A stretch of 50,251 bases of DNA from Truepera sp. bin119 (GTDB lineage Bacteria > Deinococcota > Deinococci > Deinococcales > Trueperaceae). Both the position numbers and the translations under genes were made by a program. Below the pieces are notes generated by a model. The model was not told where the DNA came from. It ran no database searches and was given only the letters and a program-made list of their open reading frames with translations. This document shows, one piece after another, positions 42,131 to 50,251 of the stretch (its first letter is position 1; each line of letters starts with the position of its first letter). The stretch covers positions 1 to 50,251 of the forward strand of contig MPNL01000022.1 in assembly GCA_002239005.1 (NCBI GenBank), given 5' to 3'.

Positions 42131-44125
42131 TTAGCCCCCTGCGGCCTCAGGCAGCGGTCCCACCGCCGAGGACCGAGCCACGATGGTGTCCCTCAGGTGA
42201 GCGATGAATGCCCCCACGGGGACAGCATTCCTGTCGGGTCCCTTCCGGCTCCGGAAGCTCACAGTCTCCCCTTCCACCTCCCGGTCGCCCACGATCGCGA
42301 TGTAGGGCACCTTGTAGAGTTCGGCGTCGCGGATCTTGGCGTTCATCCGCTCAGCCCTGGCATCGACCTCGGCGCGAACGCCCGCCTTCACCAGCCGGCT
42401 CTGCAGCGACTCGGCGAAGGGGGTGTGGCGGTCCGCAATGGGGACCACCCGGACCTGCTCGGGAGCGAGCCACAGGGGGAAGTCCCCGGCATAGTGTTCG
42501 AGGAGGAAGCCGACGAGCCGCTCGTGGGTGCTCAGCGGGGCCCTGTGGATGCAGAGCGGCGTCTGCCTCTGGTTGTTCTCGTCGATATAGCTTAGGCCGA
42601 AGCGGCCGGGTTGGGCGAAATCGACCTGGTTCGTGGCCAGGGTGAACTCGCGGCCGATGGCGCTCTGGATCTGCACATCGATCTTCGGCCCGTAGAAGGC
42701 GGCCTCATCCTCGATCTCAACGAAGTTGATCCCGCCGGCCGCCATCGCTTGGCGGACCATCGCCTCGGTTTTGCGCCAGAGCTCGGGACTGTTCACATAC
42801 TTCTTGCCGAGGCCCTCCTCGGCGTGGAGGGAGAGCCGCATCACATAGTCGTCGATCGAGAAGAGATCGAAGTAGTGGAAGTAGAGTTCGATGACCCGCA
42901 TGAACTCGGCCTCGAACTGCTCCTCGGTGCAGTAGATGTGGGCATCATTCATCTGGAGGCTGCGGACCCGCAGCAGACCCATCAGCGCTCCGGAATCCTC
43001 GTAGCGGTAGCAGGTGCCGTACTCCGCGAGCCGGAGGGGGAGGTCCCGGTAGCTGCGGGGGCGGGCGGCGTAGATCTTGTGATGGAAGGGGCAATTCATC
43101 GGCTTCATGAAGTAGCGGACGTTCTCGAGCTCCATCGGGGGATACATGTCCTCCCGGTAGTAGGGCAGGTGACCGCTCTTAAGCAGCAGCTGCTCCTTCG
43201 AGAGGTGGGGACTCCGGACCCGCCGGTAGCCGGCAGCCTCCTCTACCTCCTTGGCGAGCCGCTCGAGCTCCTCGATGATGATCGCGCCGCGGGGCAGCCA
43301 GAGCGGCAGACCGGGCCCTACATCCTCGTCGAGCACAAAGATGTCGAGCTCCGCCCCAAGCCTGCGGTGATCGCGCTTCCTCGCCTCCTCAAGCTGCCAG
43401 AGGTGCTGCTCGAGGGCCTCCGCTGTCAGGAAGGCGACCCCGTAGATCCGCTGCAGCATAGGTCGAGCCTCGTCGCCCCGCCAGTAGGCGCCGGCGACAC
43501 TCATCAGCTTGAAGTGCGGCGCGATCCGGCCGGTCGACGGCAGGTGGGGGCCGCGGCAGAGGTCGGTGAATCCCCCCTCCCCCCCCTGGCGGTAGAAGGT
43601 GATCGCCACCCCCTCCGGGAGCTCCTCGATCAGCTCCATCTTGTACGGGTCGCCGCTACCTCGGTAGCGCCCTAGCGCCTCCTCCCGAGGCAGTGGGAAC
43701 CGCTCCAGCGGCAGGTCGGCGGCGACGATGGCGCGCATCCGTCCCTCGATCTCCTCGAGGTCCTCCGGGGTCAGGGGCCGGGGCAGGTCGAAGTCGTAGT
43801 AGAAGCCGTTCTCGATGACGGGCCCGATACCGAGTCGGATAGCGGTCGGCAGAGCACCCTGAGCCACGAAGTACTCGGTGACGGCCTGCGCCATCACGTG
43901 CGCGAGGGTGTGCCGCATCAGCGCCACAACCTCCCCATCGCGCTCCGTCAGGATCTCCACCGATGCGCCGCCAGGGACCTCGCTGAGGAGGTCCCCCAAG
44001 CTCCCGTCGATCCGAATCCCCAGTGCAGCCTTTGCCAGCCCGGGGCCGATGGCGCGGGCCACATCTGCGCCGGTCGCAGCTTCGGGAACGTCTAGTCGGT
44101 TGCCGTCAGGGAGGGTGACGTGCAT
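42131..44125 (-). CDS. thrS: Threonyl-tRNA synthetase
   Basis: A 664-residue class II synthetase with the full bacterial layout: N-terminal TGS domain (VTLPDGNRLDVPEAATGADV), editing domain with MRHTLAHVMAQAV and the CRGPHLPSTG strand, catalytic core with motif 2 YGTCYRYEDSGALMGLLRVR and motif 3 PLCIHRAPLSTHERL, zinc ligands Cys in MNCPFHH and two His, and C-terminal anticodon-binding domain (EQVRVVPIADRHTPFAESL). It charges tRNA-Thr. SD GAGGTGA precedes the ATG. There is no sign of a T-box leader. Confidence 0.97.
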   Translation of the reverse strand: MHVTLPDGNRLDVPEAATGADVARAIGPGLAKAALGIRIDGSLGDLLSEVPGGASVEILTERDGEVVALMRHTLAHVMAQAVTEYFVAQGALPTAIRLGIGPVIENGFYYDFDLPRPLTPEDLEEIEGRMRAIVAADLPLERFPLPREEALGRYRGSGDPYKMELIEELPEGVAITFYRQGGEGGFTDLCRGPHLPSTGRIAPHFKLMSVAGAYWRGDEARPMLQRIYGVAFLTAEALEQHLWQLEEARKRDHRRLGAELDIFVLDEDVGPGLPLWLPRGAIIIEELERLAKEVEEAAGYRRVRSPHLSKEQLLLKSGHLPYYREDMYPPMELENVRYFMKPMNCPFHHKIYAARPRSYRDLPLRLAEYGTCYRYEDSGALMGLLRVRSLQMNDAHIYCTEEQFEAEFMRVIELYFHYFDLFSIDDYVMRLSLHAEEGLGKKYVNSPELWRKTEAMVRQAMAAGGINFVEIEDEAAFYGPKIDVQIQSAIGREFTLATNQVDFAQPGRFGLSYIDENNQRQTPLCIHRAPLSTHERLVGFLLEHYAGDFPLWLAPEQVRVVPIADRHTPFAESLQSRLVKAGVRAEVDARAERMNAKIRDAELYKVPYIAIVGDREVEGETVSFRSRKGPDRNAVPVGAFIAHLRDTIVARSSAVGPLPEAAGG

Positions 44126-44238
44126 AGTTCACCTCGTCGTCTAGGTTGGCGGGGGCTGGTGAGGCCTCAGAGAGGGGGGTGGGGCGTTCGAAAGTCCGCC
44201 CGAATCGACCCCTGGAACCGGTCTCGCCTCACAGCTCC

Positions 44239-44244
44239 AATGTA
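44239..44244 (-). promoter_or_regulatory. Extended -10 promoter of thrS
   Basis: On the minus strand TGCTACATT gives an extended -10 (TGn plus TACATT). The predicted leader before the thrS ATG at 44125 is about 105 bases, long for this window, and contains the palindrome TGAGGCCTCA. Confidence 0.4.
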
Positions 44245-44294
44245 GCACAGTTCCGACCCCGCGCCCCCGGGACCGGACCCACCCCACATCACGG

Positions 44295-44300
44295 TATACT
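44295..44300 (+). promoter_or_regulatory. Leaderless -10 box of the AroE-like gene
   Basis: TATACT is followed after 5 bases by the ATG at 44306; no SD site. Confidence 0.55.
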
Positions 44301-44305
44301 GCCCC

Positions 44306-45088
44306 ATGCACCTGGTCGCGATCGTGGGTCCAGAACCGAATCTCGAAAGGGTGTTGCAGGAACACCAGGACGCAAAACGGCGCTTCCACTTTCACCCCGT
44401 ACCCGCGGGACCGATCAAGCGGATCCTCGACAGCCTCTTCACCCTGAAATTCGCAGGGGCGCTCCTCTTCGACGAATCGCTGCAGCAGAGCGCCTATCCC
44501 CATATCGACCGGAACAACCTCGACGCCCGGGAGGCCGAGGCGGTCGACACTGTCACCGTAACCCAAGGGGGGACGATCGGCGAATACAACCAGGGTCGGG
44601 CGCTTGGCGCGGCCCTCCGAGCGGAGGGATGGGACGGGAAAGAGGCCAAGGCCGTGATCGTCGGCGCCACCCCTTTGGCTCGCGCCGCCGCCAGGGACCT
44701 CTCCAGCATCGGGATCGGCCACCTCACCGTGCTGGCCGAGAACCGGCCCAAGGCGGAGGCGATCCTCGAAGGTCTCGCGGCCAGCACCATAACCACCGCG
44801 CGGGCGGCGAACGACCCCTTGATCCGCAGCCTCCTCGAACAGTCTGACCTCCTGGTCCGAGTCGACCCGGCCTTCGAAGTGCCCGACGATATCCTCGGTC
44901 CTCACCTCACCGTCGTCGACTTCAGCCCCGAGGCGGTCTCCCCCCTACGGCGCAGGGCCCTCCGCCTCGGCTCGATGACCCTCAATCTCCGCGATATCCA
45001 GGGGCACCACATCGCCTCGGCCCTGCACTATATCCTCGGAGACAAGATCCACCCTGGACCCTTCCTCGAAACGCTCCACAAGCTCTGA
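44306..45088 (+). CDS. Shikimate dehydrogenase-like protein lacking catalytic residues
   Basis: A 260-residue protein with the AroE fold: an N-terminal substrate-like domain, the AEAVDTVTVTQGGTIGEYNQGRALGAAL segment aligned with the EL-x-GA-x-NT...GYNTDG region, and a Rossmann domain (KAVIVGATPLARAAARDL). The lysine of the VTIPHK motif is replaced (the site reads ALLFDESLQ), and the aspartate of NTDG is replaced by glutamine (NQGR). It is therefore unlikely to reduce dehydroshikimate and may bind another ligand or serve as a scaffold. It is leaderless and divergent from thrS. Confidence 0.7.
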   Translation: MHLVAIVGPEPNLERVLQEHQDAKRRFHFHPVPAGPIKRILDSLFTLKFAGALLFDESLQQSAYPHIDRNNLDAREAEAVDTVTVTQGGTIGEYNQGRALGAALRAEGWDGKEAKAVIVGATPLARAAARDLSSIGIGHLTVLAENRPKAEAILEGLAASTITTARAANDPLIRSLLEQSDLLVRVDPAFEVPDDILGPHLTVVDFSPEAVSPLRRRALRLGSMTLNLRDIQGHHIASALHYILGDKIHPGPFLETLHKL

Positions 45089-45158
45089 TCCGCGTCCGCA
45101 CTACCGAGGGGCGAGCCGGGGCTGGAGCCGAGCCCTGGGGCTACTCGCAGTCGCCCTG

Positions 45159-46649
45159 TTGGCCTCGTGGGGTCGGGTCCAGGAGCTCCACCGGCTTCCC
45201 GACGGGGTCGCCAGGGTCGAGGGTGAAGCGATAATCCTTATGGTCGGCGAGCGCAGAGCGGCCTACCTGCCGGGTGTCGGCTGGCTCTCCGGCGCAGCCC
45301 TGCCGGCCCCGCAGCTGCTTAACGGGGAGGTCTACCTCGAGCGCGCGGCGCTCGGCCCACTCGGTATCGACCTTCCCTGGCTGCGGGAGGTCCGTTCCGG
45401 CGCAACCGAGGAGGCCGTGCGGGTGGTCCTGGAGTTCGAGGGCCTAAGCCGCGAGAGCCTCGCACCGCTCACAACCGACACGCTCTCCCAGACCGGAGGG
45501 AGGCTCCAACTCGCCCTGCCCGAGATCCTCACCCTCACCCCTGCGGGAGCCTCAGGCTCCCACCTCGGCTTTCAGTGGAGTATCGAGGAGCGGGGTCAGC
45601 GCCCCTACTTCGAACTAACCGGGCCCTCCACCCACTTCCGGATCTTCGACCTCGCCGAGCCGACGCGGCTCGTTATCGACATCTTCCTGCAACCTCCCGA
45701 ACCGTTCCGCCAGACGACGGAGGAGCTCCGCCAAGGGATCCGCTACCGCACCTTCCCAGCGGAGAGCGGCCGCGGCCCGAGCAGAGTGCATCTGCTCGAG
45801 GTCGCACCCGGAGCGGGCAACTTCCTGGTGGTCGGGGAGAGCGGAGTCCCCAGGACGCTGAGCGAGTTGGCCGTCGGGGCGTTCGCCGCCATCAACGGAG
45901 GCTACTTCGATCCGGGTAGCTTCGATGTCATCGGGCAGCTGCGGGTCGACTACGGCCTGATCTCGTCGCCCTCGGCCAACCGGGCAGCGGTAGCCTTCGG
46001 CGAAGAGGGGCCCCTGATCGCGCGGGTCGGGGCCCTAGCCGACATCCGCATCGATGGGAGGCTCCACCGCGCCGAACGGTCGCCCCCCCTCTGGTCGGTC
46101 GCCATCGTGCCGGGGCAACTCGCCGGCTCCCCACGCCTGGGGGTGATCACGGTGAAGGCGGGTCGGGTCACAGCCAACCGGGTCGGTCCGCTGCCGGTGC
46201 CCGAGAACGGGTTCGCGGTGGTCTACGCACCGGAGGTTCGGGAGCTGGCGCTGGTAGACGCCGGGGCCCGGGCGGGCCTCGAGTTCCGCTTCGACCCCCC
46301 CTCATTCGGCAGGGTCCGCTACGCTCTGGAGGCGGGGCCGCTCCTCCTCAAGACAGGGCTGCCGGCGTTCGCGCCCGAAGAGGAGGGGTTCAGGCGGGGG
46401 ACGAGGATCTTAGACGGCCTCACCCAGCAGTCGGGAATCGGCTACCGGGCCGACGGCACCATCCTGCTGGTCGTAGCGGAGGCGATGCGGGCCGAGGATC
46501 TCGTTTCGCTCTTCACAGAGCTCGGCGCCGAGGCCGCCATGCGACTCGACAGCGGGAGCAGCGCGACCCTGCTGATCGACGGTCGGGTGGTCAACCGCGA
46601 CCGCGAACGGAAGATCGCCAGCGCGATCGTACTGGTCGTCCCCGACTAG
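45159..46649 (+). CDS. Exported phosphodiester glycosidase (NAGPA-like) domain protein
   Basis: A protein of about 496 residues. The first half has two AMIN-like strand sets (VRVVLEFEGLSRESL and PTRLVIDIFLQPP), often found in cell-envelope targeting. The second half is the phosphodiester glycosidase domain: VGAFAAINGGYFDP, SANRAAVAFGEE, YALEAGPLLLKTG, and the C-terminal AAMRLDSGSSATLLIDGRVVN. Related domains cleave sugar phosphodiesters. The listed TTG start cuts into the signal peptide, which in frame continues upstream as SRALGLLAVALLAS; the real start is probably CTG 45135 or further up, since no ATG or GTG is in frame after the AroE-like gene. Confidence 0.8.
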   Translation: MASWGRVQELHRLPDGVARVEGEAIILMVGERRAAYLPGVGWLSGAALPAPQLLNGEVYLERAALGPLGIDLPWLREVRSGATEEAVRVVLEFEGLSRESLAPLTTDTLSQTGGRLQLALPEILTLTPAGASGSHLGFQWSIEERGQRPYFELTGPSTHFRIFDLAEPTRLVIDIFLQPPEPFRQTTEELRQGIRYRTFPAESGRGPSRVHLLEVAPGAGNFLVVGESGVPRTLSELAVGAFAAINGGYFDPGSFDVIGQLRVDYGLISSPSANRAAVAFGEEGPLIARVGALADIRIDGRLHRAERSPPLWSVAIVPGQLAGSPRLGVITVKAGRVTANRVGPLPVPENGFAVVYAPEVRELALVDAGARAGLEFRFDPPSFGRVRYALEAGPLLLKTGLPAFAPEEEGFRRGTRILDGLTQQSGIGYRADGTILLVVAEAMRAEDLVSLFTELGAEAAMRLDSGSSATLLIDGRVVNRDRERKIASAIVLVVPD

Positions 46650-46697
46650 AGCCGCCGGGGGGTGAGCCAGAGCTCTCAGGCGCAGCCGGGGGCCCAG

Positions 46698-46703
46698 TAT
46701 ACT
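46698..46703 (+). promoter_or_regulatory. -10 box of the envelope gene run
   Basis: TATACT is followed after 9 bases by the ATG at 46713. No SD site. It supports that ATG over the upstream in-frame GTG. Confidence 0.45.
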
Positions 46704-46712
46704 TACGAGCGT

Positions 46713-48134
46713 ATGGCCCTCCGCGCAGCGGCGCTCCTAGTGACAGCTCTCCTCCTGGCCCAAGCCCTGGCGCAGCCCCCCTCGGTCCGCTTCGAACTCG
46801 GGCACAGGGGGGAGTTTGTCACCGAGCGGTGGAACCCCCTCAGGGTGACCCTGCGCGACATAGGCTCCGTAAGGCTGGAGATCCGGGTCGACCAGGGGTC
46901 GCTGCGCGAGGGGGAGAAGCCGATGATCTACCGGACGTTGCTGCCCGGCGGCACCGGGATCTCGGTCTTCGAAGACGACCTCTACCTCCCTGGCTGGAGG
47001 CGCTTCAGTTGGTCGGCGCGGACGGAAGGCTCCACGATCGCCAGCGGATCGTTCGACCCCAAGGAGAAGTCGGTGCAGCCCCTCGACCTGCTCATCTCGA
47101 GCCGGCCAGGCAGGTGGCGCGGGCAGTTTGAGGCGGAGGCCCGCACCCTCGAGGTCGCTGCGGGCGACCTGCCCGAGAGGGTGGCGGCCTACGACGGGGT
47201 GCGCACCCTGCTGATCGATGGCAGCGCCGCCTCACCCAGGCTCGAGGCGGTGGCGGCCGCGGCGGCGGCCGGAGTGCGGGTGGTCCTGCTCGACCCGCTT
47301 CCGATCGGACACCGGGACCTGGATGTTCTCGCCCCAGACCCCGTGCAGCGCCTCGGAACCGGCTGGCTCCTCCGCGGCACCGATCCGGAGGCGACGCTCG
47401 CCGCCGCCCTGGCCCTGAAGCGGGAGCTGCCAACTGGCGCCCTCCAGGAGCTTCGCCACGAACTCGACATCTCAGGCCCGGAGCCGCTTCCGCTACTCAC
47501 CCTGCTCATCGTCGCCGCAGGCTACGGGATCCTCACCCTGCTGCTGATCAGCTTCGGCGGGCTCCCCGGGACCCTGGCCAGCCTCTCGCTGGCACTCCTC
47601 GCCAGCCTGATCGCCTGGGGCTACCTCCGACCGGAGAGGGCCCAGATCGAGCGGGAGTTGACGATCAGCGTCGGGGCGGGTGACCTGGCCATCAGATATC
47701 AGGTCCACACCCTGTTCACCCTCCCTGCAGGGAGAATCAGGAGCGAGATCATCGCCTATCCGCTAGGGGGAATACCCTACCTGGTCACCCCCTCCGGTAC
47801 CCGGTTCGATCTCGACCGCTGGACCACCTCGACCCTGCTGGCGAAGCCCGGCCTCGACCGGGCCCTGCTCACCTGGGAGGGCGGAGCGCTCGCGAACCGC
47901 AGCGACTCCCCGCTGACCGACCTCTACGTGGTGGGCCTCGGACACCAGGGCGAACTCGGTGCCGGCGAGCGGCTGGTGCCACGCCCCGCCGAGAACCTGC
48001 CCCTGTCCAGCCTCTACGCCCGACTGCTCGACCTGGAACTGCCAAGCGGCACCGGCCTGGCCCGCTCCCGCCAGGGACTCGTTATCGCCCTGCCCGACCC
48101 CCGGCCGGAGCTGTTGGCGGGGAGGGCGCCATGA
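46713..48134 (+). CDS. Exported membrane-anchored protein of unknown function
   Basis: A 473-residue protein. A signal peptide (LRAAALLVTALLLAQALAQ) precedes an extracytoplasmic region rich in beta strands (SVRFELGHRGEFVTERWNPLRVTLRD and following). Residues about 165-230 (GVRTLLIDGSAA ... AAAAGVRVVLLD) look like a small alpha/beta domain, as in glutamine-amidotransferase-like envelope proteins. Two membrane helices follow at about 262-310, then a further soluble domain. It overlaps the next membrane gene by 4 bases. No family name can be given. Confidence 0.65.
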   Translation: MALRAAALLVTALLLAQALAQPPSVRFELGHRGEFVTERWNPLRVTLRDIGSVRLEIRVDQGSLREGEKPMIYRTLLPGGTGISVFEDDLYLPGWRRFSWSARTEGSTIASGSFDPKEKSVQPLDLLISSRPGRWRGQFEAEARTLEVAAGDLPERVAAYDGVRTLLIDGSAASPRLEAVAAAAAAGVRVVLLDPLPIGHRDLDVLAPDPVQRLGTGWLLRGTDPEATLAAALALKRELPTGALQELRHELDISGPEPLPLLTLLIVAAGYGILTLLLISFGGLPGTLASLSLALLASLIAWGYLRPERAQIERELTISVGAGDLAIRYQVHTLFTLPAGRIRSEIIAYPLGGIPYLVTPSGTRFDLDRWTTSTLLAKPGLDRALLTWEGGALANRSDSPLTDLYVVGLGHQGELGAGERLVPRPAENLPLSSLYARLLDLELPSGTGLARSRQGLVIALPDPRPELLAGRAP

Positions 48135-48739
48135 GCTTCCTCGAACAGTTCGAGCGGCGCCTCGGCCGGAGCGACATGATCCAACTCCTCACCCTGTTCC
48201 TGGTGGTGCTCGCCCTCGTGACCCTGGCCCGGTGGGCAAACCCGCTGAGCCGAGTGAACGAGGCCTGGTTCTCGGTCTCGCAGACCCGGGTGATCCTCCT
48301 CGCTCTGATCGCCCTCGGCTACGGCGGGGTCTACGCGCTGAGGCCGCGGTCGGTGCAGCGCTCGACCGGGCTGGCGGTGCTTATGTTCGCCCTGGTCTCC
48401 ACCCCCTTCGAGGTAGCGGCCTACGCCGCCAGCTATCCGAGCGTCCCCCTCAGCTGGGCGCTCCTCCTCCCCCTGGTCGACACCGTCGCCTTCTACGGTA
48501 TCGGCCTCGGGCTCGGCTGGTTCCTCGGCAGGGTCCGGAGCCGGAGCCTCCTCCCGCTGGCCATACCCGGCCTGCTGATCGGGATGATCGCCCTCGACAT
48601 CCGCCTGGGGGTAAATCTCCTCAACCCGATGACGGCGAGTGTGAACCCCGCCTGGCAGCACGCCGGGATCATGGTCGCCATCGCCTCCCTCACCACAGTC
48701 CTGCTGGCCCTCGGCCCTGAGAGCGGAGCGAGCCGATAA
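48131..48739 (+). CDS. Integral membrane protein of unknown function
   Basis: A 202-residue protein with about six hydrophobic helices (LLTLFLVVLALVTLARW, VILLALIALGYGGVYAL, and others to the C-terminus) and short basic loops. It overlaps the preceding gene by 4 bases (ATGA) and is likely made with it. Not recognised. Confidence 0.65.
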   Translation: MSFLEQFERRLGRSDMIQLLTLFLVVLALVTLARWANPLSRVNEAWFSVSQTRVILLALIALGYGGVYALRPRSVQRSTGLAVLMFALVSTPFEVAAYAASYPSVPLSWALLLPLVDTVAFYGIGLGLGWFLGRVRSRSLLPLAIPGLLIGMIALDIRLGVNLLNPMTASVNPAWQHAGIMVAIASLTTVLLALGPESGASR

Positions 48740-48810
48740 TCAGACAGAGCAGGCGCCAGCAGTCCCCTCAGAGCGGCAGGGCGACGCCCGACCTCGGGCT
48801 CCACACCAGG

Positions 48811-50040
48811 ATGGCGGCCAGGCGCCGCCTGCACCTCCGGATGACAGTCTGCAGCGCCGGGGCTCTGCTCAGCTCTGCCGTCGCCTGGCTCGCCGGACTC
48901 AGCCTCCTCGCCCACGCCCTCCTCACGACCGCAGGCTTCGCAGCGGGCTTCCTCTACCCCCTCCGCCGCCTGCCCGAGTGGGCGCTCGGCTGGCTCTCCA
49001 ACCGGATCGGCCTCAGCTATGAGACGGCCCTGGAGCTCGAGCGTCGAGACGACCCTTACGGCCTCGCCGAGGCGGTCGTCGACCGCACGACCCGACTGGT
49101 ACGCAACCTCTCCCCCCCCCGCAACCCCGCCTGGTGGCTGCCCATACTCGCCCTGGCGCTCGGCCTGCTGCTCCTCCCGGCGATCAGCCTGGGCCGGCTC
49201 GGAGGGTCGCTCCTCCCGGGCCTCTCCACGACCGGGCCGACCGACGAACTCGGGTCGGCAGCGGAGAGGCCAGAGGATCCCCAGCTGCTCGGTGAGGAGG
49301 GGGTGAACACCGGGTTCGACGAGAACGACCCGCCAAGGGGCGAGGAGAGCGATCCGGGGAGGGGTGCCGAAGGCGACGGAAGCGCAGAGGGCGGAGAGGG
49401 AATCTCGGACGCTATGAGCGACGAGGAGGCCCTGTCGCAATTCCTCGAGAACCTGCGCCGACGCGACCGACCCGCCGAACCCCCGGAGGAGAATCAACCC
49501 GACCTCCAGCGGAGGCCGGCCCAGGGGAGCCCTGAGGAGACCAGGGAGCAGGGGGAGGGCGATCAGGCCGGCGAGCAGGGCCCGGAGGAGGAGCGCCGGG
49601 GAGAGGGGAGCGAAGCCGGCGAGAACTCCGGTGAGCAGCAGGGGGATTCGGAGGCCGCGAATCCAGAGGGACTGAACGGCGATTCCCAGCAGCAGGGGGC
49701 CCAGGAGGGCGCAGCGCCGCAGCAGCCAGCGGGGGCTGAGTTCGGCGAGGGCCAGGGGCCGCTGGGGGGGGCGAGCGAGGGGGTGGGCGACGGCGCCTCG
49801 CTCGAGCGGCCCAGCACCGGCCTCGACCGGGGGGAGGCTGGGGAGCAGGACTTCCTCGAGGGGATCCTCGGCCCCGGGCTGGAGAACCGGGCGGGGACCA
49901 TCCAGCTGCCGGGCTCAGATGCGGTCGATCTCCCCGGCGGCAGATCGGCGGGGGACTACGCCCGGGCCGTCGAGCGAGCCATCACCGAGGGAAGTATTCC
50001 GGTCGACTATCAGGAGATTATTCGTAACTACTTCCGCTGA
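48811..50040 (+). CDS. Membrane protein with long acidic Gly/Glu/Gln-rich region
   Basis: A 409-residue protein. Three hydrophobic helices (about 15-30, 34-52 and 107-128) sit in the first 130 residues, with the cytoplasmic stretch EWALGWLSNRIGLSYETALELE between them. Residues about 145-335 are low complexity, very rich in Glu, Gly, Gln and Pro and strongly acidic, and probably disordered. The end is ordered again (SDAVDLPGGRSAGDYARAV, then VDYQEIIRNYFR), a tail seen in some von-Willebrand/BatB-type operon proteins, though that link is only tentative. It follows the membrane protein by 71 bases and its end overlaps the convergent gene by 23 bases. Confidence 0.65.
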   Translation: MAARRRLHLRMTVCSAGALLSSAVAWLAGLSLLAHALLTTAGFAAGFLYPLRRLPEWALGWLSNRIGLSYETALELERRDDPYGLAEAVVDRTTRLVRNLSPPRNPAWWLPILALALGLLLLPAISLGRLGGSLLPGLSTTGPTDELGSAAERPEDPQLLGEEGVNTGFDENDPPRGEESDPGRGAEGDGSAEGGEGISDAMSDEEALSQFLENLRRRDRPAEPPEENQPDLQRRPAQGSPEETREQGEGDQAGEQGPEEERRGEGSEAGENSGEQQGDSEAANPEGLNGDSQQQGAQEGAAPQQPAGAEFGEGQGPLGGASEGVGDGASLERPSTGLDRGEAGEQDFLEGILGPGLENRAGTIQLPGSDAVDLPGGRSAGDYARAVERAITEGSIPVDYQEIIRNYFR

Positions 50041-50251
50041 GGTAGCCCTCGAGCAGGCCGACGAGGATCTCCGCCAGTTCGTCGACCGCCCGCCCCCTAA
50101 GCTCTAGCAGGGCGGGATCCCGCTCGAAGGGAACGATCGGATCGTCGGGATCTTCGAGCCGGACCCCGTCAAAGAGGCTGCCCTGAAGCTGGTGCAGGAT
50201 CTCGCCGGAGGAGACCTCGATCAGGGTGCCGCGGAGTTCGACCCGCACCCT
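50018..50251 (-). CDS. Partial gene, possibly CsgG/LpoB-like envelope protein (C-terminal end)
   Basis: The frame is open to the right edge of the window, so the 5' part is missing. The visible 77 residues read VRVELRGTLIEVSSGEILHQ, then LQGSLFDGVRLEDPDDPIVPF, and end with an amphipathic helix (AVDELAEILVGLLEGYL). The strand pair ending in SSGEIL resembles the V-x-V-x-x-RL-x-D-x-x-TGEI strand of CsgG/LpoB-like lipoproteins. The assignment is weak. Confidence 0.5.
   Translation of the reverse strand, partial: RVRVELRGTLIEVSSGEILHQLQGSLFDGVRLEDPDDPIVPFERDPALLELRGRAVDELAEILVGLLEGYLSGSSYE

Overview
The window is GC-rich chromosomal DNA from a bacterium that is most likely a member of the Deinococcota, perhaps a Truepera-like lineage. 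This is an inference: there is no rRNA here. It rests on three things. Many genes start 5-9 bases after a TAnnnT -10 box, the leaderless pattern common in Deinococcus and Thermus. A run of nine A at the end of dnaX recalls the Thermus slippage site. TopA ends in glycine-rich repeats with no zinc fingers. Codon use is strongly GC-ending in the housekeeping blocks.

Layout. 1-746: IS5-type transposase remnant. 747-19380: core genes: PrcB-like lipoprotein, exported FAD oxidoreductase, DUF815 ATPase, patatin, then dnaX-ybaB-recR, topA-cupin-recO-plsY, a penicillin acylase that looks imported, folC-HD protein, and a SpoIIM-like membrane protein. 19381-32192: a complete type I-G CRISPR-Cas locus (csb1, csb2, cas3, cas8-like, cas4-cas1 fusion, cas2) with a 35-repeat array. 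A broken Rad52-like phage recombinase gene, split by a small inverted-repeat element, and a divergent two-repeat mini-array lie upstream of csb1. 32193-32787: remains of an older type I-E locus (cas1e 3' end, frameshifted cas2e, one intact I-E repeat and one decayed repeat). 32788-42130: accessory region with SulP transporter, broken GPP34 gene, membrane protein, sulfatase, fatty acid desaturase, GH3 lipoprotein and a 1.1-kb repeat-rich gap. 42131-50251: core again: thrS, an AroE-like pseudoenzyme, an exported phosphodiester glycosidase-like protein and a run of envelope proteins.

The most interesting object is the mini-array at 20453-20560. Its single spacer, read in the crRNA direction, matches 16 of 17 bases of the csb1 5' leader (20676-20692). 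The only mismatch is at spacer position 6, a position that type I effectors flip out of the duplex. The match ends at position 17, and the target is flanked by 5'-TTA, which fits the TTN PAM known for a type I-G system. This is the design of a CreR-type guide that makes Cascade repress its own operon.

The locus also records a succession of immune systems: the decayed terminal repeat of the I-G array abuts the truncated cas1e of a dead I-E system.
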